Source: Halichondria panicea
Lineage: Eukaryota; Porifera; Demospongiae; Suberitida; Halichondriidae
Length of the DNA stretch: 64,000 bases
Reading direction: 5' to 3'
Assembly (NCBI RefSeq): GCF_963675165.1
Contig: NC_087378.1
Coordinates: 6,629,205-6,693,204 of the forward strand
Shown: positions 1 to 12,228 of the stretch, piece after piece
Numbering within the stretch: the stretch's first letter is position 1
How the letters are laid out: every line of letters begins with the position of its first letter
The notes under the pieces: model-generated
Database searches by the model: none
Told to the model about the DNA's origin: nothing
What the model saw: the letters and a program-made list of their open reading frames with translations, nothing else
Made by a program: the position numbers and the translations under genes

Positions 1-144
1 AGCTTAACCATGTACTATAGCTGCCCTAAATTTACCATATCTATAGTAACTCAAATGACTGCTGTTTCTTCTACCCCCCCCCCCCAGATGACCTATTGAA
101 CCACCCGTGTCTAAAGCAGCTGGAACGAGACCTGGATATTCAGC

Positions 145-994
145 ATGCACACATGCGGCTATATTCGTCTGCTCAAGAGTGGTGCTCCGGCCTTGAAGCC
201 ACGCACACCTCGACATGCTGCTAGAAAGACATTCAGAGACAAAACTAAAAACGCGGAGATTTCCAGTTTCTTAGAAGACCTTCGTGAACTTGGTATTGGT
301 CAATCTCAAACTGAAGAGCCAACTGAAACCACAGTACAGAATGGAACTGAGGCAGAGGAGAGATCATGTTGTTCCGATAATTCAGAATTGAGTTTTGGAA
401 TACTATTCAGTGATAAGGACAACACAGCTGTATGTGACAAGGTAAGTCCAGCGTTGCCATGGTGCGCCTCACTGAGTGTATAAATAAATGCCAAATGTTA
501 GTTTATTGACTGTATGGTCAAATGTCATTTGTGTCTGGTCGTACTGACCGGACACATGCAAGAATGCAGTCATTCTAATTAAACGTCCGATCAATGACCG
601 ATGGCAGTGAGTAATTTCTAACACTGCAGTGATGCCCTATTGCAGATCAGAGAGTATGAACTGTTATAATTATGCGGAGAACCTTCAGAGGCAGATCCAG
701 TCAAACAGACTCTCACTCATGGCACTAGAGCTGCTCTCCTTCATCAGCTCTTATCAGGTGAGCTGTTCATTTTGTCCAGTGCATCCTCTACTGTATATTA
801 TGGCAGGTTGTTCCCTTAACATCTAACATCACTCCAAATTGTCACATCCCACCCACTCATGACCCTTACAGGATGTCCCCTTCTTTATGGAAGGCTTGGA
901 GAGCTCCCACTTCACAGACTCTGCCCCAAGCACGCCCCCAATCCCCATGCCAACCAGAAACCTCATGTTCCACAACAGGGCCTTAGCAGACTGA
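145..994 (+). CDS. 3' part of an unrecognised gene
   Basis: Three exons can be joined in one frame: 145-441, 653-757 and 872-994, ending in TGA. The joined part codes 174 residues and ends in a Pro/Ser/Thr-rich tail (APSTPPIPMPTRN) and NRALAD. The first exon carries an acidic, Ser-rich stretch after a basic segment (ALKPRTPRHAARKTF). The upstream end is unclear. A poly-C tract and AG at 76-87 look like a splice acceptor, and from about 90 another frame reads well (LLNHPCLKQLERDLDIQ) until a stop near 221, so either the true start lies left of the window with a frameshift or an unseen intron, or ATG 145 is the start. The second exon needs the acceptor at 652, because the stronger one at 645 brings an early stop. 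I recognise no domain. It converges on GLS with 142 bp between them. Confidence 0.4.
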
Positions 995-1136
995 GATAAT
1001 TAAAACTATTGGGCAATAATTATAGCAATTTGTGTTTGTATGATTGTGAATAAATAATTGTATAATTATACAGGTATATAATTTGACTGCATGTTATGGC
1101 AATTTTGAAGGTGATAAAAAAATGTTCAGTGTTGAA

Positions 1137-3132
1137 TCATCTGGTATGGGCGTTTGAGTGGGTGTAAGGGGGTGTGGTTATCTCTGAACCAGTCAAAGCC
1201 CCGTGTTGCTTCAGATATTCTGCCACCTCCGAGTGACCAAATATGTACGCCTCATCAAGAGGGGTCCTGGCCCAACGGTCTTTCGGGTTTTTGAGTACAG
1301 ATACCGTGGAAATCAGGAACTCAACAACACTCAAGTGACCTGGAGGAGGAATATACATAGTGTTAAGTTATACCAGCATAGTAAGTCAGAATCGTTACTT
1401 TCAACAGTTCAGGACTGTCAAAAATGTTACATGTATATATGTGCTTTTTCGCGAGAGTGTGATGCAACATAATAATTTGTGAGTTAACACAACACTAGCG
1501 TAACCAGCTCTTGTAACCATAGATGTACGTAAGTTCAAGACATGCCTAAAGCTAAGGACAGAGTAATGTATTAATCACAGCAATGTAAAGAGTTGACCAC
1601 CCACCACCCGGGTACCTTCAGCAGCTCCAATGTGGAGTGGGGTCCTGCCGTCATAGTTACACTGTGAGAGGTTGATCCCAGCCATGGCGTAGCGTTGCAG
1701 AGAGCTAACTGCCCCGGAGTGAGCCGCATACATGATGGAGGTGACCTCCAGTTCCTTGTGCTCCCCTCTCCTCCTCCGAGGGTCTGTCTTGGAGTTCACT
1801 TGTAGGAGACTGTCATAGTTGTGGAAGTTGAATCGCTCTACAAAGCTCTGTGTGTGAGGGGGTGGCGGGGGCAGTTAAAGTTTGTGTGAAGTTGAAAATT
1901 CAATGGTCCTGTCCTAGAATTGGGGTTTTAAAAATAATTGTGCACATAATTATAGTACACTATAATGAATTCATACGCCTTCAGGCTGGGAAAATGATGG
2001 AGAGTCTTTCCATAATATATCGGCCAATAATTTTTACACAGTATTAATATGGCAAGATGTAGAAGGGCTGACAGGGAATGACATGCTAAGAATGTGACAT
2101 CAAAGCTCGATCTATAGATCATGTGACACCCACCTCACAGAACTGCAGGCCTCTCAGACTGTTGCCATTCTTGTTGACCTTGGGGCTATAGAGACAAAGG
2201 CCCATCACGTTGGGTACCACCAGTAGGATCACGCCAGACACTCCGGACTTGGCGGGGAGACCAACCTGGGTGTGTGTGTGTGTGTGTGTGTGTGTGTAGG
2301 GGGGTTAGAATAAAGGAGTAATCTGAAGTCTGTATTTGGGAGAAAGGAAGTTGTGAGAATAAAGGAGTAATGTGAAGTCTACAAAGAGTGTATTTGGGAG
2401 AAAGGAAGTTGTGACTTAAAGAAGATGTTTCGGGTGTGTTTTGATAAAGGACTTACAGCGAATGAGAATTCTCCGGCTGAGTCGTACATACCACAAGAGT
2501 GCATTAGAGTGAGTGTGTTCCGTACGGCATCCAGACCCACCACCTGCACCATGGTTACCAGTAATAACAACATGGTATATCCGATTAAGTTATATACAAG
2601 ATATTTATCAATAACGTCTGTTTAAGTTGTTTTCACCTTCTTCCCAGTGATGGGGCAGTAGCCAGCGTTGGCCAGAGTGGCGGCCATGACAGCACCACTC
2701 TCACAGTCAACCTCAATAGAACAAAGCTGTATAAAGCATACATGTAAGATAAGAAAGGTCAAAGGTTATTACGACATGACAGACATGTCTAGCTGGCACT
2801 GCATTTAGTTGAAGTTGCTTGGAAGCAATGCACCTACTTACCCTGGTGTAGAACTTGAGTGTGTCTTTAAGGTCAGCTTCTTCAGGGAACACCTACATAC
2901 ACACACGTATAGTTATTATGTTACCGAGTGCATCTCATTTGCACATCAAAACAGAAGCGCATAAGCAGTAATTGGAGTAATAGTCGGCTCAGGTTAGTCA
3001 GGTACACGTATAAGGTCTATACTGTATGATGTATTTATAAGTAAATCAAGCTAGGAACCACTCATATGTATGAAGTGCCGTTTATATACGCCGTGTGTGT
3101 GTGTGGGGGGGTGGGGGTGTGCATGCCGTGTT

Positions 3133-3191
<59 letters not shown>

Positions 3192-5486
3192 TGTGTGGTG
3201 TGTGTTGTGTGTGTGTGTGTGGTTGTAACATTGATTTTTAGTAAATATCCGTGGCTCGAGGAATAGCGCCATCTCATGGACATGTTCCTTAAAAAAAGGA
3301 TTTTGATACAAACGGCACTCCATACATATGTATGTATGACACCATTAAGGCTGACCCACCCCCATGCTTTTCATGTAGTGCAGTAGAGCATAGTTCCTGT
3401 CGGCTGTTGCCATCTCAGAGTCACAAGTGCTAATGTCACACTTGAGTGCTTTCTCAGGAAGACCAGCCATGTCACAAAACTTCTTGAGCATCTGCAATGT
3501 GCAAAAACTTAGTAATGTATAATGCATCTATACATGTACATGTACCAGTCAGAATTCAAATTTGAAAGGTCCAAGAAAACAAAAACGGTGAAATAAGCTC
3601 AAATATCAAGGGCTTATAAGAAGCCGTTATAGTATTTGGTCTAATCGATAGGCATGATTTAAAAACCCTACAGAATAGTATGTTTTAGTAGGCCTTCCTA
3701 TTGAAATCATAACACCAATCATTAGAATAACAGTATGCTTAAGTATGCAGCTTACAAAGTTGACTTTCTCGTTGATGGGAAGAGATTGTTTGACGAGTGA
3801 ACACAGAATGAGGGCTCCCGCGTTTATCATCGGATTGTGTGGCTTGACTGTGTGGAAGGGGGGGGGGGTAAGGTGTGGGGACCTTGAAGTATTAGTAGTT
3901 ATGTAACATCTTGAATAGTAGTAGTTATGTATCATTATCCATGGTATTTATTACAACGACCGTACAGAAAGTGCGATTCATGATTCATTGGAAATTGGAA
4001 ATCAACTCAATAAATGGATATTACCACCTTCATGTACTGCTGATATTACCCAGTTAAGTTGTATAATATGCCACGCCCACTACACACACACACACACACA
4101 CACCCATACTCACAGTCATCGTTGAGCACGAGAGAGTTGAAGGACTTGCCACTCGGCTCCTTGCCCACGTAGCGATGGACCTTCTCCACACCGTACTCAT
4201 CCACCACAATGGAATAGCTGAAACACTTGCCCCCACTCTGAATCGTGAACTTCTCACTACAGTCGCCGACTGAGTGCCTGCAGAAGATGAGGAGTATTGA
4301 GACAATGTACACATAATTCCATTCCTAATTTATGCACACAAACGCAGTAGATCTAGTACAGAGATAAAACCCCCCTGAAGTATTTTGATGAATATGTAGC
4401 CATACCACAACAGTTAGTTACACATGCCAACTAATCAACCGCTCATATTATATCAAGCTACCTCTGTCCGTCAATTGTGCAGAGAGACACCCCCCAAAGG
4501 TCAGGGTTCACGTCCGCCAGAGCCGGTATGTAGTTAGCAACCTGAAGTAAGCATCAGTACAATTAATATAATACGTGTACTTAACAAAATAGCTTGTTCC
4601 TAGGGGTATTGCACAATCATAATTCTGACAGTGATTTCCAGTGTGACCTACTTTTACCTCATCTGTACAAGAACCCACCCCCCTAGTAACACTGATAGTC
4701 CTCTATTCGTCAACACTAACCATTACAATTAAGGCTACAACACCTCCCGAATTCCACTCAGATTATAACATACCTCTCCGTCTTGGTTGGACGCACAGTC
4801 GCTATAGATACCCTCCACCGCTTGTGTGAAGTTGGAGAACTCAGGGATGATGACCTTCCCTCGTAGTGCCTTCTCTATCAGTGGAATGTTACTGCTCACA
4901 GCTCTGTGTGTGTGTGGGTGTAAATCAAGACTCTATACATCAGTATATTGTGTCTATCTGTACGGTTATTGTTTCAACCATTGAGGGAAAATAGGCAATA
5001 TCAAGCAATGAAACTTCACACATTTACTTCTAAACTCGTGTAACCTCAAACCAACAAGAAGGGCCCATATGACTCACTCTATAAAGGCCTCTTGTGAGAG
5101 CTTCTGGTCCACAGTTGCCTCCTCCATCTTACTGAATGTAGGCTGCAATCTGGGGTCGCTCAGTAACAGACCAGTCTTGGTTATATCCTGAAGTCAAAAT
5201 AGATGCATTAATTAAATAATAAAAGTTATGCTAGTTACAGAGTAGATATTGAAATATCGTGGTATTATCTGTGTACCTCTTGGAAGTCCTTTGCAGCAAT
5301 GCAACCATCAGAGGCTGTGTACAGTTGCAGCAGTCTATTATACATGTCCTCATACCTCAGTCGACCCTCCCCATCCACAGTCAGAGTAGGAGATACTCTA
5401 CTCCCAGTAATACTGGTCAGGTACCTTCTGAGCTGGGGAGCCCGGACCAGTCTTCTCAAGCTCAAGAGAGACACTCTCTGCATCAT
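1137..5486 (-). CDS. GLS: Glutaminase, kidney type, mitochondrial
   Basis: Hydrolyses glutamine to glutamate and ammonia in mitochondria. Thirteen exons: 5486-5277, 5187-5078, 4903-4774, 4541-4462, 4277-4114, 3847-3756, 3491-3360, 2892-2842, 2726-2637, 2543-2457, 2265-2134, 1847-1616, 1339-1137; joined they give 570 residues. The N-terminus ([20 protein letters not shown]) is rich in Arg and hydrophobic residues with no acid, as in mitochondrial presequences; the start was chosen for this. The serine-dependent beta-lactamase-like catalytic domain follows: the S-x-x-K pair is kept as QSGGK (vertebrate QSCVK), with [29 protein letters not shown] and [10 protein letters not shown]. The C-terminus carries ankyrin repeats ([24 protein letters not shown]). 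Length is between vertebrate GLS2 and GLS. HMGCL lies upstream on the same strand, leaving about 210 bp for a promoter. TG/CA microsatellites fill several introns. Confidence 0.95.
3089..3226. repeat. (TG)n microsatellite in a GLS intron
   Basis: About 135 bp of TG with G runs, in the intron between the exons ending at 3360 and starting at 2892. It creates spurious Thr/His and Val/Cys reading frames on both strands. Confidence 0.95.
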
Positions 5487-5697
5487 GACTTTCTCTGCTC
5501 TGACAAGTGAGTCCTCGACGCGACAAGCTGAATTATAAGTGGGTGGGTTCAGATTTGTACTCAATGCACTCCGGATGTAAGACAGGATATCGATATTGTG
5601 TGAATGTAAACGTCACAAAATTAATCACCATGTATATACAGACAAAAAATCATATTGACCAATGGTTAAAAACACAACACAACACACGATGATTTGG

Positions 5698-7698
5698 TCA
5701 CAGTCTAGATTTGCTATTCATTGCACGAGCTACTTTAGAAGTTGGTTCTCTATTCAGTTGGTTAGAAATGTACTTGCTAGCCTCCAGGAGTTTACTCATA
5801 TCAATTCCCTGCGTTAGAAACACACAGTCAGTCATTCAATGAACTCACAATAGCATCGTTTCACTCACTGTTTGTATGCCTAGCCCATTCAACATGTACA
5901 CCACATCCTCAGTAGCCACATTGCCTGAGGCCCCTGGGGCATAGGGACAGCCCCCTAGCCCCGATATCGATGTGTCCACTACCGAGACTCCCGCCTGAAG
6001 AGCTATCAGAATATTGGCCAGTGCTTGTCCATAAGTGTCGTGACAGTGAACGGCCAGACAGGAAGCAGGAAGCTGTGACATCACTTCCTCTAGCATGGCT
6101 GCCATAGTTCCTGTAGAGAAGGTAAGGTGACCCCAGTATAGATGAGCAAGTAGAATTTTAACCCAGTCTAGATGATTCGATTTCCTCAAGGACTTCAACC
6201 ACATAGTATTGTGAAATTAGAAGCAAAGGTTGCAGATTTGCAATTTACCTGGAGTGCCAACTCCAATCGTATCACCTAGAGAGATCTCATAGCATCCGAG
6301 GTTCTTTAACTTGACTGCTACCTACAGCAATCAATACATACCTACTATTCATTCTAAACACAAAACAACAGTCACCTCTGCCACTTTACTTGGAGACACC
6401 TTTCCCTCATAGGGACAACCAAGCACACAGGACACATACCTATTATTATTATTATTATAGACAAGAGGTATAAAAATAATATTATGAAATAATTATGAAA
6501 TTATGAACAAAACAAAATAACAATCGATCCCCTCACCCTCTCACTGGTACACTCATCTTTGCGGCCGCCTCACACAGCTCTCTAAATCTCTCTATGCTCT
6601 CATCAATAGAACAGTTGATGTTCTTCCTGTAAACAAAACAGGAAGGAAGGGACACTCAGTCACAGCTATTCACTCTATTCAACGACTGCTCACTCACTGA
6701 CTGAACGATTCAGAGGCTGCCCCAAAGATGGCCACTTCCGTAGCTCCACAAGAAATCTAAGTACACACAACACAGGACAGGGTAGGGTAAGGACACAAGG
6801 CCATTCTTACCGCCTCCTCGAATCCCTTCAGGTTGGGAGTGAGCACGGGGTAGGTCACACCAGGCACCCTCTGTATACCCGCCATTACCTCACTGTGGTC
6901 ACTCATCTGAGAGAAATTATAGCATACAAGAAATGAGGATAACTACACCACTATTTTACTTTACACCTTACTGTAGTCAATAGCTATTGTAACTACCTCT
7001 GGGGGCCTAGCAGCAGAGTTGGACGAGGCTACATGTATAATAATAATTATACCGTACAACTGGAAAATTTGCTGCTCTCTATTAACCTGCCAAACTACAC
7101 CCAAAACATCATATCCGGCCGTAATAAACGTACAAAATTACATTGAAAACCCAAGTATTATATTTGGCAGATGAGCCGGCTGCAATGACAATAGTGTCCA
7201 CTGGAAAACTTTATTACTTTGATTTGGCGATCTCCGCCAAAATCGCCAAATTAAAACACCTACCAGTTATACGGTAGCTATTGTAGCCATACAGGAATTT
7301 ATAATAGGCTACCTGGGGACAATAAAATGTATGTACCTGTGGCACCCACTTTGGTGAGACAAAGCTGGTTGCTTCGATCACTTTGAGGCCAGTCTGAGAG
7401 AGCTTGTTGATGAGAGTGACTTTGGTCTCAGTGGGAACACTGACTTTCTCGTTCTGGAGTCCGTCTCTGGGACCCACCTCCACAATCTTGACTGACTGGG
7501 GTAGTAGTGAGCTTTGCATCTTGACCTACGCATAGGGAGGGATCCAGGCAGGTGAGAAGGGGACAGGGGCGGGGGGATAATGGCTGTACAACCATAGATC
7601 TATGGTACAACGTTACTAGAGGAGGCACTTACTTGCTGTGTGAGCTCTAGTATAGAGGACAGTCCTCTCTGACTTATTAGCCTTGATCTTTGAAGCAT
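5698..7698 (-). CDS. HMGCL: Hydroxymethylglutaryl-CoA lyase
   Basis: Cleaves HMG-CoA to acetyl-CoA and acetoacetate, in leucine breakdown and ketone-body formation. Nine exons: 7698-7633, 7525-7337, 6906-6811, 6756-6698, 6626-6537, 6439-6376, 6321-6249, 6110-5869, 5808-5698; 329 residues, close to the human 325. The start exon gives [15 protein letters not shown], a plausible mitochondrial presequence. TIM-barrel motifs follow in order: [13 protein letters not shown] (catalytic Arg and metal Asp), [50 protein letters not shown] (metal-binding HxH) and [14 protein letters not shown] (catalytic loop Cys). The protein ends in Ser-Arg-Leu, a canonical peroxisomal targeting tripeptide; the human enzyme ends in Cys-Lys-Leu, so dual mitochondrial and peroxisomal location looks conserved. 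It lies between NKAIN and GLS on the same strand. Confidence 0.96.
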
Positions 7699-7900
7699 TC
7701 TCCACATCTCAAATGAAATCCGGCTAGCGCTTGACGCTATTAGTAAAGTGTGTGACTGTAAAGATCGTTAATGATACAAATAATTAATTTTGACCTCGAT
7801 AGGAGGCCGCAGTGCAAATAATACGCTCTGATTTTATATAATGTAGAATGATAGATTTTAGTACACAGACAAATTACAGTGCTCAGTTCAGACAAAATAA

Positions 7901-10900
7901 TTATGAAACTGTTGTTATGTTTGTTCCATGGGGGCACTGCGATTGGCGATTGGGGTTGTCGTACCACTGATCAACGTTCACATAGCTGACTGTATGCATA
8001 TGCAAGGATCAATTAACAATTTTACTGTAAACGTTCAACTTACAGTCTTCCTCGTCATCATTATTCACTGTCTGCTGTTGATCATGTGTCTCCTCCCTGG
8101 AACAAAGTAGTGGCAGAAGGAATAGTATTGCAACCACCTGACGAAAGGCAGATCATAATTTATTAAATACTGAGCAATGTGGTAAAGACACTTACAGCAA
8201 GAAACATGTACACTGCAGCATGAATGGTCTCAATTGTCTGCAGAAAACCAAAATCACACAACTGAATTACTTGTGTAGCATAATTATAATTGTTTGTACC
8301 ACATATGTGAGAACACAGATCCTTGACTCTTCACTAGCTACCAATGTGTCGTTAGCAGGCATTGTAGTGTTAACACTGCAACCAGGTCCATTAGTCCTCC
8401 ACCAGTTGTCATTTCCCAGTTTCAAACCAAGAATGTCCTCATTCTGAATATAAGGTGGCATTATGCGACACTATAAAAATGGAGTTTTTCTTACCTGTGC
8501 TAACAGTCCAATGTCCTGATAGATAAGCACTATGACAATGTTTAGTCCAATTGAAATGATATTCCAGACAATGTACTGTATAAAAAATTGCCAGTGGTAA
8601 TATGCCAGATGAACAACAAAAATTGGAAATGGATAGTGCATTGTATTTGATTGGAAATTACAAGAGTATAATAGATAATACAGAGGAAGTAAATGATGAC
8701 GCACGCCGCACGCCCCTTGACAATTGTTGCTATCCCCCACCTTGGAGGGCAGGTATATGTTGGAATGCTGCATGGAAGGCAAGTCAGAGTACTTTTCGGG
8801 ATTTTCTAGGGAATCTAGGGCTAGATATATGAAGGGTAAGTGTTTGGCACAAGCTTAATCTGTGATCCTTACGTCATTAATAACTGGACTGACTTTCCTG
8901 ATGTCCTCTACCTGATGTTTAGCCTCGATCCCAGGCCGATCCGTCTCCAATTGAACGCTAGGTCGCCTACTAGGCCTTGGTATTGATTGTATTTGGGCGT
9001 GATCTGGGCGTGGTTTTTTAATAAATTGACACTGTGGTACAACAAAAAATGAATCCTCCAACAGTGGTCTTCAAAAACAGCCTCTGGGGCAGTATACAGC
9101 AGGAAATACTTCCCAGAAGACACTTCTTTGGCAGTGGCAACCAAATCTTTGTCGATTCCTTTATTGCTACTGAGGATGGCAGCAGAAACACCTCTATTGT
9201 TTAGACTCCTGACCTGGTCAATCATGAGTCTCATGATGAGAGATACAAGGGGAGAGACAATTAACAAGAACAACACTTTTGTCAACAGGAGGAGCCTTGG
9301 TCCTACCTAGCTTGTAGTCCATTAAAAAGGGTAGCAACTGATATAGCAGAGAGACTTGCCATACCCCGTTGGGAACCAGATAAACACGTCCCTTCCCTCA
9401 AACAGGAGCTTGAGAGCCTGGGCCTGTTCTGCCATGAGAGTGAGGCATCTTGCTTCAAACAAGACAACGCGTTGCATGCCATAGCTAGCTAGTTATAAAT
9501 TGAGAACATGACACGGAGCTACATTACTGTAAGTTTTACGAGAGTAAAATGCCTCTACGTACACCTTTAGTATTACAGAAAAAAAGCAGGAAACAAAATG
9601 TGAAGAATCTCTGCTTTAGTTTCCGGTTCCTGCCACGCCCAGATACAATCAATACCAGGCCGTATTTTTCAACTTCGTTCTATTAAAAAAAATCGGCCTG
9701 GGACCGAGGCTACCTGATGTTATGATGCTAAGTATATAGATATAACGCTATAAGTCTTAACACTCAAACTTGGGAAGAAGTCTAGCTATAAGTGCAGTCT
9801 GTTTGAGTGTACAGGTACTGTATTGTCTGTGCAAGCTTGGGAAGGCATGCTGATGGGGATTGCTCCATATAATCGGGGATAGATTCGCAGTCATGTATAA
9901 TTATGTGTATGATGTAGGTCAAACCATCACAAACGTATATTTGCTCATAATATTACCGTGAGAAGAATGAACCCTCCTGTAAGGCTTGGCGAGATGTAGT
10001 GTAACGGACCTGGGCTCCTCCCAGCTGCACTATCTCTATAACCTATCAGCTCTTTGAGGATGCTCAAAGCCGCTCATTTCATATCAGTATGCTGCACACC
10101 TCGTAAATTGAGACAATTGTTTGGATGTGTGCAATAGACAAAGGACATGTCTGGCAACTGGGTTACTCCTCCCACATGCTTACTTGTTGTGACTAAATGA
10201 GTCTTGTTGTCTCCAATGAAATAGTAGGCATGCAAACAGACACGTATACAAAATTCGTTCAACTATGACATGATGAGATTTACACAACACTTGAAGCTGG
10301 GACTCAATGTAAACACTCACTAGAAACTCTGTACTGTAACAAAGTACACTCTTTATTAATTTGTTGAGTCTATACCAGTGTGTTTACAGTTATAGTTTAT
10401 GTTATTCATGTCCAAGGACTATAGTGTCAGATCAGAGCAAAACATAGTTGAACAAGCAGACTGAAGTAGATATAGCAATAAGATTATAGTCATTGATATT
10501 ATGGTCAGACACATGCACATACAGTAGGGGGGAGACTATATAATTATATCGGCTTAATTCAGGGCGTAAATTACCACATAGTCAATAGAACTTTGGCATG
10601 AGAAATTCTCCTCTATTGTGTAAAATTGCACAATTCATGCATGGGCATCATTTTGATTCAGCTACATTTGTACAAGCCCTACTAGTTTTGATTCTACATA
10701 CAGACTCTCACCACTGCCATTGCAATTTTTTCCTTGATACAGGTTCCCAATAGTCCAGTTATAGTGCAGATGAGGTTCATGCCATTGACCAGCATTGTCC
10801 CCCACATCTGTCCAAACACGTCAAACACTAGTCGCTCAATACTCACCAGCTAAAAAAAATGGGTTAGCAAGCCATAAATTTATAGGACCGACCAGCAACT

Positions 10901-11051
10901 ACAATATCAAAAAGCCATGCACTGATTCTCTTGATGAGTGCATGGGTCAGTCAGTGATACTGGGACTTACCAAGGTTAGCAATAACAGCAAGTAGAAGAG
11001 AATAGCTAGTTTTCTTTTCCAACCATAATACAAATACTTAGACTTAGCCAT
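7901..11051 (-). CDS. NKAIN: Na+/K+-ATPase beta-interacting protein (NKAIN family)
   Basis: Small multipass membrane protein of the family that binds the Na+/K+-ATPase beta subunit. Seven exons: 11051-10971, 10849-10712, 8575-8495, 8443-8300, 8237-8196, 8137-8044, 7989-7901; 222 residues (human about 207). Visible family marks: RLVFDVFGQMWGTMLVN after the first membrane segment (human QIFDFLGYQWAPILAN), a membrane segment ending YQDIGLLAQ (human FYLEVGQLSQ), then the extracellular NWWRTNGPGC (human SWWMENGPGC) with nearby N-glycosylation sites NTT and NDT. The acidic tail reads DDEEDFSYVNVDQWYDN, like the human EEEDSFDFIGGFDSY region. A reading frame without the last splice would end at 8009, but the spliced tail fits the family better. 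Intron 2 (10711-8576) holds a transposon carrying a helicase fragment. Which vertebrate paralogue is closest cannot be told here. Confidence 0.88.
8920..9712. mobile_element. Mutator-like element with captured helicase fragment (Pack-MULE type)
   Basis: A 793-bp insertion in NKAIN intron 2. It is bounded by a perfect 9-bp direct repeat CCTGATGTT (8911-8919 and 9713-9721). Both ends read TAGCCTCG(A/G)TCCCAGGCC inward, and similarity between the inverted ends runs on in blocks for about 95 bp, including a shared GGTATTGATTGTAT. A 9-bp duplication plus long inverted ends is typical of Mutator-like elements. No transposase frame is present. The interior holds a broken RecQ-type helicase fragment on the minus strand, so this looks like a non-autonomous element that picked up host gene sequence. 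Confidence 0.8.
9060..9482 (-). pseudogene. RecQ-type DNA helicase fragment, frameshifted
   Basis: Reading leftwards from about 9480, one frame gives ALKLLFEGRDVFIWFPTGYG followed by KSLCY, a Walker A motif in its RecQ-type setting (PTGxGKSLCY). The frame then stops at about 9330. A second frame gives LLIVSPLVSLIM and DQVRSLNNRGVSAAILSSNK, helicase motif Ia and beyond, and continues to YFLLYTAPEAVFED near 9065. Joining the two blocks needs at least two frameshifts, and motifs II to VI (the DExH box onward) are missing. The fragment lies wholly inside the 8920-9712 transposon. It cannot code an active helicase. Whether it is one uninterrupted copy or a spliced remnant is not decidable here. 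Confidence 0.75.
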
Positions 11052-11204
11052 CTTTCACTCAGTAGCTCTGAATTAGGGTACACATGTATCTGCTTTTTAA
11101 GCTCAATTAGAATCTACTGAGCATGCGCAAAACAATTAATCAAAAACGCGTAAATAAATATTCAGTGGCTACATCTATCTCAGTTTGTATAATTATCCGT
11201 TCAT

Positions 11205-12031
11205 CTATCCTGTCTTTTCAGGCTTTCCTGAACAGCCGTACATTTTTTTCTGTTCGAACATCAAATCTGCAGAATAGATTAATGTAATAACTCCGATGAA
11301 AAGGACATAATTTACTTACCTAGACCTTTTACCAGGCCAACTAGGTTCTTGTAGTTCTGTCCTGCATCACAATAGGCCCCCTCAATACGAGAGATAGAGA
11401 ATGCCTAATTAATAACAACAATTATTTAGCATTGCACAAACAGTTTGACATCCTACCTTCAACACAGCTTTAGTATCAGCTTTCTCTACAAGAAAATCAA
11501 GGGTATCATTGTAGTGATGAACTAAGGTACTGTGAATCCCCTGCAGCTGGTACTGGACGCTAATGTTGTCCTTGCGATAGTCAGTGCTGTTCACAAATTT
11601 GTAGCGGCCATCAGCACCTCCTGTGAAAGTTTTAGACGTTATTACAGAATGTCATGAGGTATGAGTAAAAAGCTCACCTTTCTTGAGGGAGTCCATCAGG
11701 GTATTGAAGACATCATCTGGGCCCTTTTCTGTGCAAAAAATTGAGCTAGCAGAAGAATACAGTAGATAACTCACCAAACATGAAATCAATAGAGCAGCAG
11801 GCATTGGCTGTAGAAAAGAAAAAGATCTCCATTTTTGAGAGATCACAATTTTTAAGAGATCATACTGCAGCAAATGTCATAGTGTGCTCAGATCAGCTAG
11901 CTACTTGTGTAAGCTAAGTCTATTAATTAACCACAAGATCCACAGTCAGGGTGATCACAGTCTGGTGGCTGACAGGCATAAGCACCAACAGCCAAAAGGG
12001 TGGCCACAACAAGGAGAGAGAGGTATCCCAT
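11205..12031 (-). CDS. Small secreted cysteine-containing helical protein, unrecognised
   Basis: Six exons: 12031-11932, 11807-11775, 11728-11678, 11620-11457, 11404-11320, 11266-11205; 164 residues. The N-terminus (MGYLSLLVVATLLAVGAYAC) is a clear signal peptide. A cysteine-rich segment follows (CQPPDCDHPDCGSC, then ANACCSIDFMF). The rest looks mostly alpha-helical with two late cysteines (GAYCDAGQNY, KKMYGCSG), and NST and NIS are possible N-glycosylation sites. The first donor is GTTAAT, a weak consensus; without that splice the frame stops within a few codons, so I accept it. No family recognised. It shares a 197-bp upstream region with CFAP95, head-to-head. Confidence 0.65.
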
Positions 12032-12228
12032 CGAGTCTTTAAGTCTAAGTCTTGTCTTTTTAATTAATAGGCTGGTTCAACTTTGCAGCTTCATAAACCA
12101 GACATGTGACCTTGCAGGATCAGCCCCACCCCTCTTTTTTCGTGCAAAAATCTCTGTTTCCATGGCAAAATAATTACTAACATAGGTGGATTCATTCGAC
12201 CTGACAATGCTACCAAGTACCAATCAAC
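12032..12228. promoter_or_regulatory. Probable two-way promoter, secreted protein gene / CFAP95
   Basis: The start codons of two divergent genes are 197 bp apart, so both promoters and 5' leaders must lie here. The right end holds a local duplication: GGATTCATT plus a similar GACAATGCTACCAAG block at about 12187-12220 is repeated across the CFAP95 start at 12230-12270. No specific factor site could be assigned. Confidence 0.45.

Noticed and set aside
3051-3323. Open frames rich in Thr-His or Val-Cys
   Set aside because: They are translations of a (TG)n/(CA)n microsatellite inside a GLS intron.
8908-9285. Functional RecQ helicase gene
   Set aside because: Frameshifts, missing motifs II to VI and enclosure in a transposon show it is a fragment.
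10712-11051. Tetraspanin
   Set aside because: The first exons alone suggest a multipass protein, but the later NGPGC segment and acidic aromatic tail fit NKAIN, and the tetraspanin CCG motif is absent.
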